Shown here piece after piece: positions 8,984 through 17,009 of a stretch of 64,000 nucleotides of DNA. Both the position numbers and the translations under genes were made by a program. The stretch comes from Candidatus Tectimicrobiota bacterium. GTDB taxonomy: Bacteria > Tectomicrobia > Entotheonellia > Entotheonellales > Entotheonellaceae. Positions within the stretch are counted from its first letter, which is position 1; each line of letters starts with the position of its first letter. The notes under the pieces are model-generated. The model was not told the DNA's origin and ran no database searches. It was given only the letters and a program-made list of their open reading frames with translations. The DNA lies in contig BPKO01000010.1 of NCBI GenBank assembly GCA_026005175.1, positions 94,344 to 158,343 of the forward strand. Direction: 5' to 3'.

Positions 8984-10312
8984 TCAGCGCCCGCGACGGC
9001 CAAGCTGCACCAAGTAGGCGGTCAAGGCCTGCCGTTCGGCCTCGTTGCCCAGCCAGGGCGGCATCGCCGGGTTGGTGAGGTGGAGGTGCTGCGTGGCGTG
9101 CGCCACCAGCTCCGGTGTCCAGGGCAAAACCAGCGGCACCATGCCGTTGTATCCCCACAGGGCGTGGCAGGAAGCGCAGTGGTAACGAAAGATCCCCTCG
9201 CCCACGGTCTCTTGCTGTGGCGCCGGGAGCGCCGCGAGGCGGGCGGGATCAAAGCCGGGCAGCCGCGCCTGCAGGTAGGCCCGCAGCCAGGGCGTGCGGG
9301 CGATGAAGCCTTGCTCGTGGAACTGCGGCACCTCGGCCACGCGCACCCCGGGGGCCAGGATGTAATTCTCGATGCGGTAAGGCTTGCGGGCCCCTTCGCG
9401 GATAAACTCCCCGGTGGTAATAGCGACGATGCCGGCCAGCACCAAGAAGAAGGCGCTGGGCGGCGTGAGCCAGGCAGAGCCGGCGGCATGGCCAACCGCA
9501 AGCGCCACGATCACCGCCAGGGTGACGGCCAGGTTGAGCAGCAACATGATCAGGAGCATGGGAGCGCGAAGGAGGTTGAGGGTGGCGTGCTCGGGCATGA
9601 CGAGCAAGTACCACACGCCGCCGGCGAGCAGCAGTCCCATGCCCAGCAGCGCCCAGCGGGAGATCCAGCCAATGAGCAGATCCTTGTGGGCAGTGGCCAG
9701 CGCCTGCAAGGACACAAAGAGGCCGATGCCCAGGGCAGCCAGGGCCAGCGAGCCGCCGCTGCGCAGCAGCACCTGCGGCACAAAGGAAGGGTTGAAGAAG
9801 GCGGTAAAAAAGCCCCGCTGCGGGGTCCAGCTGCCCGACGTGAGCATGAAGGCGGTAATGCCGGTAATCAGGACGAGGCTGACCCAGGCGGCGATGGCGT
9901 AGACCCAGCCCACCGCCACGTGCTGGCGCGGCGGCAGGCGGTCCCACAAGGCGTAAAACGCAAAGGCCGCCGCCAGCTCTACCAGAAAAGCCACCCACTC
10001 GCTGGCCCAGCCAAAGACAAACGTATGGATCAGGGCGCTGGTGGTTTCCGGGCTGGTAAGGCCGATGGTCCACCAGATGCCAACGCCTGTGACGGCACCA
10101 AAGACCAGGGTGAGAAGCACGAAGAAACGCGCCAGGCGCCTGAGGCAGGCCAGCAGCGCCTCATTGCCGGTGCCGTAGGCGCGCCGCACCAGATCGGCCA
10201 GCAGAAAGCCTCCGCCCACCGCAAACTGGGCAACGATGACGTGCGGGATGGCCACCGCAGGGATGAGCATCGGTGCCGTTACAAAAGGAACGTACCAGAC
10301 AGGATAGTCCAC
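8984..10312 (-). CDS. Cytochrome bd subunit I-like protein with C-terminal c-type heme domain
   Basis: 442 residues: nine or so membrane helices (about 10-320), then a periplasmic cytochrome c domain. The membrane part resembles CydA: His24 in IPHVIVAQFAVGG sits where the heme b595 ligand is in CydA, FGWASEWVAFLVELAAAFAFYALW matches the glutamate-containing helix region, and TSGSWTPQRGFF resembles the 'SWMQ.PVG' segment. The C-terminal domain has the heme c motif CASCH (379-383) and a possible axial Met417 (NPAMPPW). The start is GTG at 10312 after GAGGGAGAA. It likely moves electrons between quinol, cytochrome c or a donor and oxygen or another acceptor; the direction is not known. Confidence 0.7.
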   Translation of the reverse strand: MDYPVWYVPFVTAPMLIPAVAIPHVIVAQFAVGGGFLLADLVRRAYGTGNEALLACLRRLARFFVLLTLVFGAVTGVGIWWTIGLTSPETTSALIHTFVFGWASEWVAFLVELAAAFAFYALWDRLPPRQHVAVGWVYAIAAWVSLVLITGITAFMLTSGSWTPQRGFFTAFFNPSFVPQVLLRSGGSLALAALGIGLFVSLQALATAHKDLLIGWISRWALLGMGLLLAGGVWYLLVMPEHATLNLLRAPMLLIMLLLNLAVTLAVIVALAVGHAAGSAWLTPPSAFFLVLAGIVAITTGEFIREGARKPYRIENYILAPGVRVAEVPQFHEQGFIARTPWLRAYLQARLPGFDPARLAALPAPQQETVGEGIFRYHCASCHALWGYNGMVPLVLPWTPELVAHATQHLHLTNPAMPPWLGNEAERQALTAYLVQLGRRGR

Positions 10313-10497
10313 GGCGTTCTCCCTCTCTGGTCTCGCAGCGCCGGGTTTTACCTCGCAAGGGTGCGGTGGTCAAGAGGCTTTTCCCGGGGCTTGCCCCTGA
10401 TCGGCTGCCGTGTCATGCTTTGGGGGCCTTAGTGCCGTACCGACTGCGGCCTGTTTTGTGGGCCGACGGGCTCGTTTGCGATGAGGGAGGAGCGCAG

Positions 10498-10917
10498 ATG
10501 CGCAAGCTCAACAAAAGCGTGCGCCAGATGGTCGAAGAGGCGCGGGCGCAGATCGTCAACCTGACGCCCGCCGAGGCGCGGCGGCGGGTGGAGGAAGAAA
10601 ATGCCCTGCTCGTTGACATTCGCGACGTGCGCGAGCTGCAGCGCGACGGTGTCATCCCCGGGGCGTTCCATGCGCCGCGCGGCATGCTGGAGTTCTGGGT
10701 AGATCCCGAGTCGCCTTACTTCAAGCCGGTGTTTGGCGAAGAGCGGGAGTTCATTCTCTTTTGAGCCGGCGGCGGGCGGTCAAGTTTGGCCGCAAAAACC
10801 CTGCAAGAGATGGGGCTGCGCGTCTCGCACCTGGTGAGCGGCTTTCGCGGCTGGCAAGAAGCCGGCTTTCCCGTTGTCCCTTACTCGGCCAAGCGCCGCC
10901 CCACGGAGGACGCGTAG
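10498..10917 (+). CDS. Rhodanese-like sulfurtransferase with in-frame TGA at the catalytic Cys codon (candidate selenoprotein)
   Basis: Reading from ATG 10498 (GAGGGAGGAG upstream) gives 88 codons, then TGA at 10762-10764, then 50 further sense codons in the same frame to TAG at 10915-10917: 139 codons in all. Before the TGA is a standard rhodanese start (LVDIRDVREL, IPGAFHAPRGMLEFWVDPESPY, then EFILF). After it comes AGGGRSSLAAKTLQEMGL and SGFRGWQEAGFPV. The active-site loop of this family is C-A-G-G-x-R-S, so the TGA replaces exactly the persulfide-forming cysteine (position 89, CX4R with Arg94). Reading TGA as selenocysteine would give a complete enzyme. Alternatives are a nonsense mutation or a base-call error. 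If translation stops, the product is an inactive 88-residue fragment. Confidence 0.7.
10776..10793 (+). promoter_or_regulatory. SECIS-like stem-loop just downstream of the in-frame TGA
   Basis: A 7-bp stem (GCGGTCA with TGGCCGC, one U-G pair) closes a four-base loop AGTT, whose G (10784) is the second loop base and lies 20 nt after the TGA. Bacterial SECIS elements are hairpins at about this distance with a G near the start of the apical loop. The hairpin sits in coding sequence and GC-rich hairpins are common here, so it supports but does not prove Sec insertion. Confidence 0.45.
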
Positions 10918-10919
10918 GC

Positions 10920-12221
10920 TTAGTGCATGGTGCGCGGCAGCCAGGTGGCCAGCCAGGGGCAAGCCACCAGCAGGGCGATGAGCAGCACTTGCGCGATGAC
11001 AAACGGCACAACGCCGCGGTAAATCGTGTCGAGCCCCACTTCGGGCGCCAGCCCCTTGATGACAAAAACGTTCATGCCAATGGGCGGAGTAATGAGCCCG
11101 AGTTCGACGACCATGACCACAATGACCCCAAACCAGACGGGGTCAAAGCCCAGGTGCGCGACGATGGGGAAAAAGATGGGGATGGTGAGCAGCACCATGG
11201 CCAGGGAGTCGAGGGCGCAGCCCATGAGGAAATAAAGCAGCAACATGATCACCAGGATGCTGTGCGGCGCCACGTGCAGGGTGCTGATCCAGCGGCCCAC
11301 CACGCCCGGCAAGTCGCTGAGCACAAGGAAGTTGTTGAAAACAATGGCCCCAATGAGAATGGTGAAGATCATTGCCGTGGTCTTCACCGTGTCAACCAAG
11401 CACTGGAGGAACAACTGCGGCGTCATCTGCCGCGCCAGGATCCCCAGCAGCAAGGCACCGGCGGCGCCGATGCCGGCGGCTTCGGTGGGCGTAAAAATAC
11501 CCAGGTAAATACCGCCCATCACCAGCAAGAACAGCGCCAGCGTGCCCCAGACGCCCCGCAGGGTGCGCAGCTTCTCGCCCAAACCCGTCACCGGACCGCG
11601 CGGTCCCAGTTCGGGACGGCGCCGGGTGACGAGGGCCACGGTGAGCATGAAGCCAAGCACGGTCAGCACCCCGGGCACGATGCCGGCAAGGAACAGTTCG
11701 CCGATGCTGGTCTCGGTGAGAATCCCATACAGCACGAGGATAACGCTGGGCGGAATGAGGATGCCGATGGTGCCACCGGCGGCAATGGCGCCGGTGGCCA
11801 GCTGCTCGCTGTAGTGGTAGCGGCGCATCTCGGGCAGCGCCACCTGGGTCATGGTGGCCGCCGTAGCCAGGCTGGAACCGCAGATGGCGGCAAAGGCGCC
11901 ACAGGCGCCGATGGTGGCCAGCGCCAGGCCGCCGCGGCGGTGGCCGAGCCAGGCGTGACAGGCACGGTAAAGCGCGCGGCTCAGCCCGGCGTGGGTGGCA
12001 AAAGACCCCATGAGCACAAAGAGGGGCACAACGCTAAGGCTATACGTGATGGCCGTTTCGTAAGCCGTCTGCCCAAGCAGCGCCAGGGCAGCCCGCGCGT
12101 CCAGCAGCACCAGCGTTCCTGCCGTGCCGGCAAGGCCCATGGCCAGCCCGATGGGCATGCCGGCGGCCAGCAGCAGGAACATGAAGGCCAGGCTGCACAC
12201 GGCGACGAGCGTGGGGTCCAT
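10920..12221 (-). CDS. dctM: TRAP transporter large permease subunit (DctM family)
   Basis: 433-residue inner-membrane protein with about twelve hydrophobic segments. Family landmarks include the N-terminal FMFLLLAAGMPIGLAMGLAG, the AAICGSSLATAATMTQVALPEMRRY region near 110-135, and FTPTEAAGIGAAGALLLG near the middle, where the conserved glutamate lies. It starts at ATG 12221, 22 nt after dctQ. It is the translocating subunit of a Na+-driven tripartite importer with DctQ and DctP. The 3' end is convergent with the rhodanese at 10498-10917 (2-nt gap). The substrate is probably a carboxylate, given the CoA-transferase at the head of the operon (inference). Confidence 0.92.
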   Translation of the reverse strand: MDPTLVAVCSLAFMFLLLAAGMPIGLAMGLAGTAGTLVLLDARAALALLGQTAYETAITYSLSVVPLFVLMGSFATHAGLSRALYRACHAWLGHRRGGLALATIGACGAFAAICGSSLATAATMTQVALPEMRRYHYSEQLATGAIAAGGTIGILIPPSVILVLYGILTETSIGELFLAGIVPGVLTVLGFMLTVALVTRRRPELGPRGPVTGLGEKLRTLRGVWGTLALFLLVMGGIYLGIFTPTEAAGIGAAGALLLGILARQMTPQLFLQCLVDTVKTTAMIFTILIGAIVFNNFLVLSDLPGVVGRWISTLHVAPHSILVIMLLLYFLMGCALDSLAMVLLTIPIFFPIVAHLGFDPVWFGVIVVMVVELGLITPPIGMNVFVIKGLAPEVGLDTIYRGVVPFVIAQVLLIALLVACPWLATWLPRTMH

Positions 12222-12243
12222 GGCCGTCGTCTCCGCCAGCCGC

Positions 12244-12777
12244 TCACGAAGGCTTCTGCGTTCCCAAAGCGCGCAGGGCGCGCAGCCACTGCAGCAGCAG
12301 GCCCAGGGGCAGGGTGAGGCTACAGGCCGCCATGGCATAGGCCACGGGCCACACCGGCAGGCGCCAGAGCTGGGTGAGGTCGCCCAGGGCGGCGGTGTCG
12401 AGGGCTTTGCGCCACAGCTGCCAGGAAATGAGCAAGGAAAAGGTCACCCCCAGCCCCAGGGTGAGGACGTCGAGCAGCGCCTGCCGCCGCGGCGACAGGC
12501 GGGTGATGACCAGGTCGACGCGGATGTGGCCGCGCGTCACCGTGGTATAGCCCAGCCCCCCGTAAATCAGCAGCCCCATGAGGAGCTCGGTCACCTCCAC
12601 GGTGCCGACGATGGGGCGGTTGAAGAAAAAGCGGCCCACCACGTCAGCAAACGTCAACCCCATCATCCCCGCCAGGGCCACGGCACCCACACGGGCCAGC
12701 CACAGAGTAAGGCGCTCTTCCAGGGCGGCCAGAGGCTTGCTGGCCAGTCCGAACCGCTTGCCAGGCCTAGTGGGCAT
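12244..12777 (-). CDS. dctQ: TRAP transporter small permease subunit (DctQ family)
   Basis: 177-residue protein with four predicted membrane helices, the expected size and topology of DctQ. The conserved FADVVGRFFFNRPIVGTVEVTELLMGLLIYGGLGY segment (about residues 43-77) matches the family pattern 'DVxxRxxxxxPixgxxElxe'. The ATG at 12777 overlaps the 3' end of dctP by 11 nt. It supports and stabilises DctM in the membrane. Confidence 0.9.
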   Translation of the reverse strand: MPTRPGKRFGLASKPLAALEERLTLWLARVGAVALAGMMGLTFADVVGRFFFNRPIVGTVEVTELLMGLLIYGGLGYTTVTRGHIRVDLVITRLSPRRQALLDVLTLGLGVTFSLLISWQLWRKALDTAALGDLTQLWRLPVWPVAYAMAACSLTLPLGLLLQWLRALRALGTQKPS

Positions 12778-13780
12778 ACTCGCGCATGGCGGCCTCGAGG
12801 TCGGCCAGCAGGGCCTGGCCGTCGTAGCCGGCCTTGTTGATCTGCGCCACCCATTCATCAAAGAGGGGCTGGAGGCGCTGGCGCCAGCGGGCGAGCTCGG
12901 CCGCGTCGATGGTGCGGATGGTGTTGCCGTTGGCCTGGGCCAGCTGCTTGCCGGCCAGATCTGCCATGTCCCAGTGCTTGCCGATGAAGCGCGATCCCCA
13001 GGCTCCCCCCACTTTGCGCAGCGCTTCTTGCTGCGCTGGCGAGAGGCTGTCCCAGCTCCGGCGGTTCATCACCAGGTAAAACGGGGTGGTGTACAGTCCG
13101 CCCGGCACCTCCAGGTGATAGCGCACCAGCTCGGCAAGACGAAAGCCCTTGATGGCCTCCCAGGGAAACAGGGTACCGCTGGTGATGCCCCGCTGCAGGC
13201 TCTCGTGGGCCTCGGTGGCCGGCAGAGCCACCGGCACCGCTCCCAGCTTGGCGGCCAGCGCCACGCCGCCACCACCGACGCGCAGCTTCATGCCCTGTAG
13301 ATCGGCCAGGGTAGACACCGGCGTCTTGGTGTGCAGCACGCCCGGGCCGTGTACCCAGAGGGCGATCAGCTTGGTGTCGCCGAATTCCTTGTCGATCAGG
13401 CCATTGCGCTCGTACCAGTGCCACAGGGCCAGGCTGCCCAGCTCGGCGTTGGGCGACAGGAAGGGCAACTCCAGCAGGCGAATGACAGGGAAGCGCCCCG
13501 GGGTGTAGGCAGGCACCCCCCAGGCGAGGTCGACGACGCCGTTGCGTGCCAAGTCGTACTGCCCGGGGGGCTTGGCCAGCGGCGCCTTGAGGATTTCGAC
13601 GTCGAGCGTGCCGCCGGAGGCCTTGCGCACTTCGGCAGCCCAGTTTTCCAGGGTCTGCGTCATGTGGTGCACCGGCGGCACCCAGTTGGCCATGCGCAGC
13701 GTGCGCTCGGCAGCCAGGCCTCCCCTGGTCACCAGCAGCAAGAGACCGATCCACACCGTGCCCCTGACAAGCGATGCCAT
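12767..13780 (-). CDS. dctP: TRAP transporter substrate-binding protein (DctP family)
   Basis: 337-residue periplasmic protein with a signal peptide (residues 1 to about 25, cleavage near GLAAERT). The mature part starts with TLRMANWVPPVHHMTQTLENWAAEVRKASGGTLDVEI, and the specificity helix region includes LADLQGMKLRVGGG, where the arginine that salt-bridges a carboxylate ligand normally sits. The ATG at 13780 was chosen for the GGGAGGAAACATC ribosome site directly upstream. It heads the TRAP trio and follows the CaiB-family gene by 66 nt on the same strand, so all four genes could be one operon that imports and then activates an organic acid (inference). Confidence 0.92.
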   Translation of the reverse strand: MASLVRGTVWIGLLLLVTRGGLAAERTLRMANWVPPVHHMTQTLENWAAEVRKASGGTLDVEILKAPLAKPPGQYDLARNGVVDLAWGVPAYTPGRFPVIRLLELPFLSPNAELGSLALWHWYERNGLIDKEFGDTKLIALWVHGPGVLHTKTPVSTLADLQGMKLRVGGGGVALAAKLGAVPVALPATEAHESLQRGITSGTLFPWEAIKGFRLAELVRYHLEVPGGLYTTPFYLVMNRRSWDSLSPAQQEALRKVGGAWGSRFIGKHWDMADLAGKQLAQANGNTIRTIDAAELARWRQRLQPLFDEWVAQINKAGYDGQALLADLEAAMREYAH

Positions 13781-13846
13781 GATGTTTCCTCCCTGCCGTT
13801 TGGATTGGCGCATTGTAGCGCCAGCCGTCCTCCCGCGCAAGCCGCT

Positions 13847-15058
13847 TCAGGCCACCACCCCGGCCTGGCGCAGGCGCTGGCGCGCAGCGGCGTCGTAGCC
13901 CAGGGCAGCCAGCACTTCGTCAGTGTGCTCGCCCAGGGTGGGCCCCAGGCGGCGGATGCGGCCCGGAGTTTCGGAGAGCTTGATGGCAATGCCGGCTTGG
14001 CGCACGCGCCCCACGCGCGGGTCGTCCACCTCCACCACCATTTGCCGCGCCTGCACCTGCGGGTCGCTGAAGGTCTCGGCCACGGTGTACACAGGGCCGA
14101 CGCAGACGTTTTTGTCCCGGAAGTAAGCGAACCACTCGTCACGCGTTTTTTGGCGCAGGATGGCCTGGATTTCCTGCTTGGCCTGCTGGGCTTCGGCGTC
14201 GGCAGCGCGGGTGAAGTGCTCGGGCCGGCGCGCAAAGCGGCTCAGGTCGGGGCGGCCGATGGCCTTGCAGAAGTTGTCCCACAGCCAGGGCTCGGTGCAG
14301 CCCACCGAGAGCAGCTTGCCGTCGGCGGTCTCATAGGTGGTGTAGTAGGGGTACGAGCCGCCCAGGGCGCCTTCGCCGCGGCCGCAGACCTCACCGGTGA
14401 GGAAAAACTCGCGCAGTACCGGAGTGGCTGCCAGCAGTGACACCGTGGTGTCGAGGTAGGCGATGTCGACGAACTGGCCGCGGCCGGTGCGCTGGCGCGC
14501 CAGAAGCGCCAGCAGGATGCCCACCACGCCGTGCAGGGCAGCGCCGGCGTAGTCGGCGATGATATTGAGGGGGATGGCCGGCGGCCGCCCTGGCTCGCCG
14601 ATGAGGTTGAGCACGCCGCCGATGGCGAGGTAGTTGATGTCGTGGGCCGGCAAATCGCGGTAAGGCCCTTCCTGGCCAAAGCCGCTAAGCGAGCAGTAAA
14701 TGAGCCGCGGGTTGAGCTGGCGCAGGGTCTCGTAGTCGCCGCCCAGGCGCGCCATGACCCCGGGGCGGAAGCCCTCTACCAGCACGTCGGCCTCTGCCGC
14801 CAGCTGGTGCAGGAGGCGCTGGCCTTCCGGGGTTTTGAGGTTGATGGCGATGCTGCGCTTGTTGCGCTCCACGAAGTTAAACGCCGCCCGCCGCGTGGCC
14901 TCCGGCGCCGGCGGCGAGCCATGAGGCGGGGCGGCAGCTGGCGGCGTCTCGATTTTCAGCACCTCGGCCCCCATGTCGGCCAGCATCATGGTGCACAGCG
15001 CCCCGGGAGCCACCCGCACCAGCTCCAGAACGCGGATACCGTCGAGGGGACTGCTCAT
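13847..15058 (-). CDS. CaiB/BaiF class III CoA-transferase or alpha-methylacyl-CoA racemase family protein
   Basis: 403 residues with the family pattern LDGIRVLELVRVAPGALCTMMLADMGAEVLKIE at the N-terminus and NKRSIAINLKTPEGQ following. The HDINYLAIGGVL motif contains the catalytic aspartate used by class III CoA-transferases and the acid-base residue of alpha-methylacyl-CoA racemases; the His-Asp pair and overall text lean to the racemase subgroup, but the distinction cannot be settled from sequence alone. It lies upstream of a TRAP importer and probably handles the CoA ester of the imported acid. The gene is divergent from the WbqC-like gene at 15233. Confidence 0.88.
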   Translation of the reverse strand: MSSPLDGIRVLELVRVAPGALCTMMLADMGAEVLKIETPPAAAPPHGSPPAPEATRRAAFNFVERNKRSIAINLKTPEGQRLLHQLAAEADVLVEGFRPGVMARLGGDYETLRQLNPRLIYCSLSGFGQEGPYRDLPAHDINYLAIGGVLNLIGEPGRPPAIPLNIIADYAGAALHGVVGILLALLARQRTGRGQFVDIAYLDTTVSLLAATPVLREFFLTGEVCGRGEGALGGSYPYYTTYETADGKLLSVGCTEPWLWDNFCKAIGRPDLSRFARRPEHFTRAADAEAQQAKQEIQAILRQKTRDEWFAYFRDKNVCVGPVYTVAETFSDPQVQARQMVVEVDDPRVGRVRQAGIAIKLSETPGRIRRLGPTLGEHTDEVLAALGYDAAARQRLRQAGVVA

Positions 15059-15182
15059 GCCTCGCTCTCCTTATACAAAGCGGACTCGCTTCAGGCGCGC
15101 GCAGGAGCGGCCAGCACCGCTGCGGCCGCCTCCTCCCACCGCGGTGCCTTATCCTGGCACAGCGGCGCCGGCAAGGCAACCA

Positions 15183-15211
15183 TTGCGCCGCCGGCCGGGC
15201 TGGGCTACAGT
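15183..15211 (+). promoter_or_regulatory. Candidate sigma-70 promoter for the WbqC-like gene
   Basis: TTGCGC (15183-15188), 17-bp spacer, TACAGT (15206-15211), about 22 nt before the ATG at 15233. Confidence 0.45.
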
Positions 15212-15232
15212 GAGGGCGAGCGAGGCCGTGCC

Positions 15233-15934
15233 ATGGTCGTCACCACCCACCAGCCCATTTTTCTGCCCTGGCCGGGCTTTTTTTACAAGGCCCTGTGCGC
15301 CGACGTCATGGTGCTGCTCGACCAGGTGCAGTTTCCCCTCGGGCGCAGCTGGCTGACGCGCAACCGCCTCAAGAGCGACCAGGGGGAGCTGTGGCTGCGA
15401 GTGCCGGTGTGGAAGCGCGGCAAGGGCAAGCAGATAATCGCCGAAGTGACCATTTGCGAGGAGAGCTTCTGGCGGCGCAAGCACCTGTGCAGCATTCGCC
15501 AGCAGTACGCCCACGCCCCTTACCTGGAAGAGCACTTGCCGGCGCTGGAGGCCATTTACGGCCGCGGCCAGCAGCGCCTGTGCGCGTTCAACCTCGATCT
15601 TATCCGCTACCTCTGGCAGGCCCTGGGCCTTTCCACCCGCCTGCTGCTGCAATCGGAGCTGGGGGTGAGCGGCAGCGGCACGGCCCTGCTGGTGGCCATT
15701 TGCCGGGCCTTGCAAGCCGACACCTACGTGACCCTGCCCATGGTGGAGAAGTACCTCGACCTGGATGCCTTCGCAGCAGCGGGCCTGGCCGTGCGCTTTG
15801 CCCGCTTTCGCCCGCCGGTTTACCCGCAGCTATGGGGCGACTTTCGCTACAACCTCTCGGTACTCGACTTGCTGCTCACCTGCGGCCCCAAAAGCTTGGC
15901 GATCATAAAAAGGGGACAGGCTACTTTTTCGTAA
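15233..15934 (+). CDS. WbqC family protein
   Basis: 233-residue cytosolic protein matching the WbqC-like family: start MVVTTHQPIFLPWPGFFYK (including the conserved HQPxfxPw motif), LDQVQFPLGRSWLTRNRLK (about 30-48) and the C-terminal PVYPQLWGDFRYNLSVLDLLLTCGP. Family members occur in polysaccharide and sugar-nucleotide loci and are related to aminotransfer or acyl-transfer steps on nucleotide sugars, but the reaction is not firmly known. No polysaccharide cluster is visible around it. The last codons run into an AAAAGGGGACAGGCTAC sequence that looks like an inserted repeat, so the natural C-terminus may have been altered. Confidence 0.85.
   Translation: MVVTTHQPIFLPWPGFFYKALCADVMVLLDQVQFPLGRSWLTRNRLKSDQGELWLRVPVWKRGKGKQIIAEVTICEESFWRRKHLCSIRQQYAHAPYLEEHLPALEAIYGRGQQRLCAFNLDLIRYLWQALGLSTRLLLQSELGVSGSGTALLVAICRALQADTYVTLPMVEKYLDLDAFAAAGLAVRFARFRPPVYPQLWGDFRYNLSVLDLLLTCGPKSLAIIKRGQATFS
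15909..15934 (+). repeat. REP-like A/T-flanked palindromic element at the end of the WbqC-like gene
   Basis: The run AAAAAGGGGACAGGCTAC followed by TTTTTC has A-tract and T-tract arms around GGGGACAGGCTA. Text of this kind is, as I recall, dispersed near REP-associated transposases in several bacterial groups. Only one copy is in this window, so the repeat nature is unproven. Confidence 0.3.
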
Positions 15935-15993
15935 CCCCCGGCCGGGCCGCGTGCGGCCGTCGCGGCAGATCTCATCGAGCAAGCGTACAAGGC

Positions 15994-16515
15994 TTACGGC
16001 CAGGCCAGCACCCAGTAGCCCTGACACTGGCGCACGCGCAGCGAGGGCGCCGCCTCGATCGGCGGGTGTCCGAGCCGCTGGCGCATCTCCTGAATCCAGC
16101 AGTCGTGCTGGTACTCGTGGTTGATGAGACTTACCAGGATGGGCACGATCACCTGGGCCCGCGGCGCTGCCGGCTGCCGGCCACTGCACAGCGCCTTGAG
16201 ATGGGCGTGGGTGCGCTGCGCCACTGCCTCGCGGTAGGCGATGATTTCTACCAGCGGCGGGGTGTCGCCTCGGGTTTCCTCGGGATTGGCAGCATCGAAG
16301 AAGGCATCGAAGCGCGGATTGAGGCTGGGCTCGGCATCGACCAAGTTGCGCAACAGGTAGTGGTTCACTGCCGCCTGATGCCCGAGGTGCCAGGCGATGG
16401 CGCTGCTTTTTGGCGCTGGGCGCCACTGCACCTCGGCTTCGCGCAAGTCGGCGTACAGGCACTCGGTATAGCGCCGGGCCAGGTCGTATTCGTGCCGCAA
16501 CGTTTCCAGATCCAT
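15994..16515 (-). CDS. DinB/YfiT-like four-helix metalloprotein
   Basis: 173 residues, the usual size of the DinB superfamily of metal-binding four-helix bundles. The likely metal-binding histidines are His43 (IAWHLGH), His133 and His137 (INHEYQHDCW). Family members include bacillithiol- and mycothiol-dependent S-transferases and maleylpyruvate isomerases, so a thiol-transfer or detoxification role is possible; the exact function is unknown. The gene starts at ATG 16515 and is followed upstream on the same strand by the receiver-like gene after 45 nt. Confidence 0.75.
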   Translation of the reverse strand: MDLETLRHEYDLARRYTECLYADLREAEVQWRPAPKSSAIAWHLGHQAAVNHYLLRNLVDAEPSLNPRFDAFFDAANPEETRGDTPPLVEIIAYREAVAQRTHAHLKALCSGRQPAAPRAQVIVPILVSLINHEYQHDCWIQEMRQRLGHPPIEAAPSLRVRQCQGYWVLAWP

Positions 16516-16560
16516 AACGCCCTCCGGTTGGCCACGCAGCTCCCTGCCAGGCTGCCGGCC

Positions 16561-16944
16561 TCACGCCCCCTCCCCTGCCGGCGTCAGGGGGACCAGGTCT
16601 TTCACCACCGCCACCACTTGCCCGATGCTCACCGGACGGCGGATAATCCGGTCCCAGCGCCCCGGCGGCAGGGGACCAAAGCCGCGGGCCAAGAGCACCA
16701 CCTTGGCCTGCGGGTGCAGGCCGCGCAGGGCCTCGACAACGCGCGGCGGGCGCTGTTCGGCCAGGGCCTGGTCGATGAGGATCAGGCGCACCGGGCCGCG
16801 GCCGGGCTCCTCCGTGGGACAGCGCATGGCCAGCGCCCAGTTGGGCACGCCAATGGCGTCGTAGCCTTCTTCGAGCAGCTGCGCCCGCAGCAAGGCGCGT
16901 GGCCAGTGCTCGTCCCAGACGAGGAGCACGCGAGGGGCTGGCAC
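16561..16944 (-). CDS. Stand-alone, probably degenerate response-regulator receiver domain
   Basis: 127 residues with the receiver fold pattern: beta-1 VLLVWDEHW with an acidic pair reduced to D11-E12, the phospho-acceptor position Asp58 in RLILIDQAL, and beta-5 IIRRPVSIG, where the invariant lysine of 'KP' is arginine (Arg103). There is no output domain. The loss of the lysine suggests it may not switch by normal phosphorylation. No histidine kinase is adjacent. Confidence 0.6.
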   Translation of the reverse strand: MPAPRVLLVWDEHWPRALLRAQLLEEGYDAIGVPNWALAMRCPTEEPGRGPVRLILIDQALAEQRPPRVVEALRGLHPQAKVVLLARGFGPLPPGRWDRIIRRPVSIGQVVAVVKDLVPLTPAGEGA

Positions 16945-17009
16945 CGCATTGACTCCCAGGGCAGCCCGGCGTATAGGTGCACCGCGGGCAGAGTACGCGT
17001 TTTGTCGCG

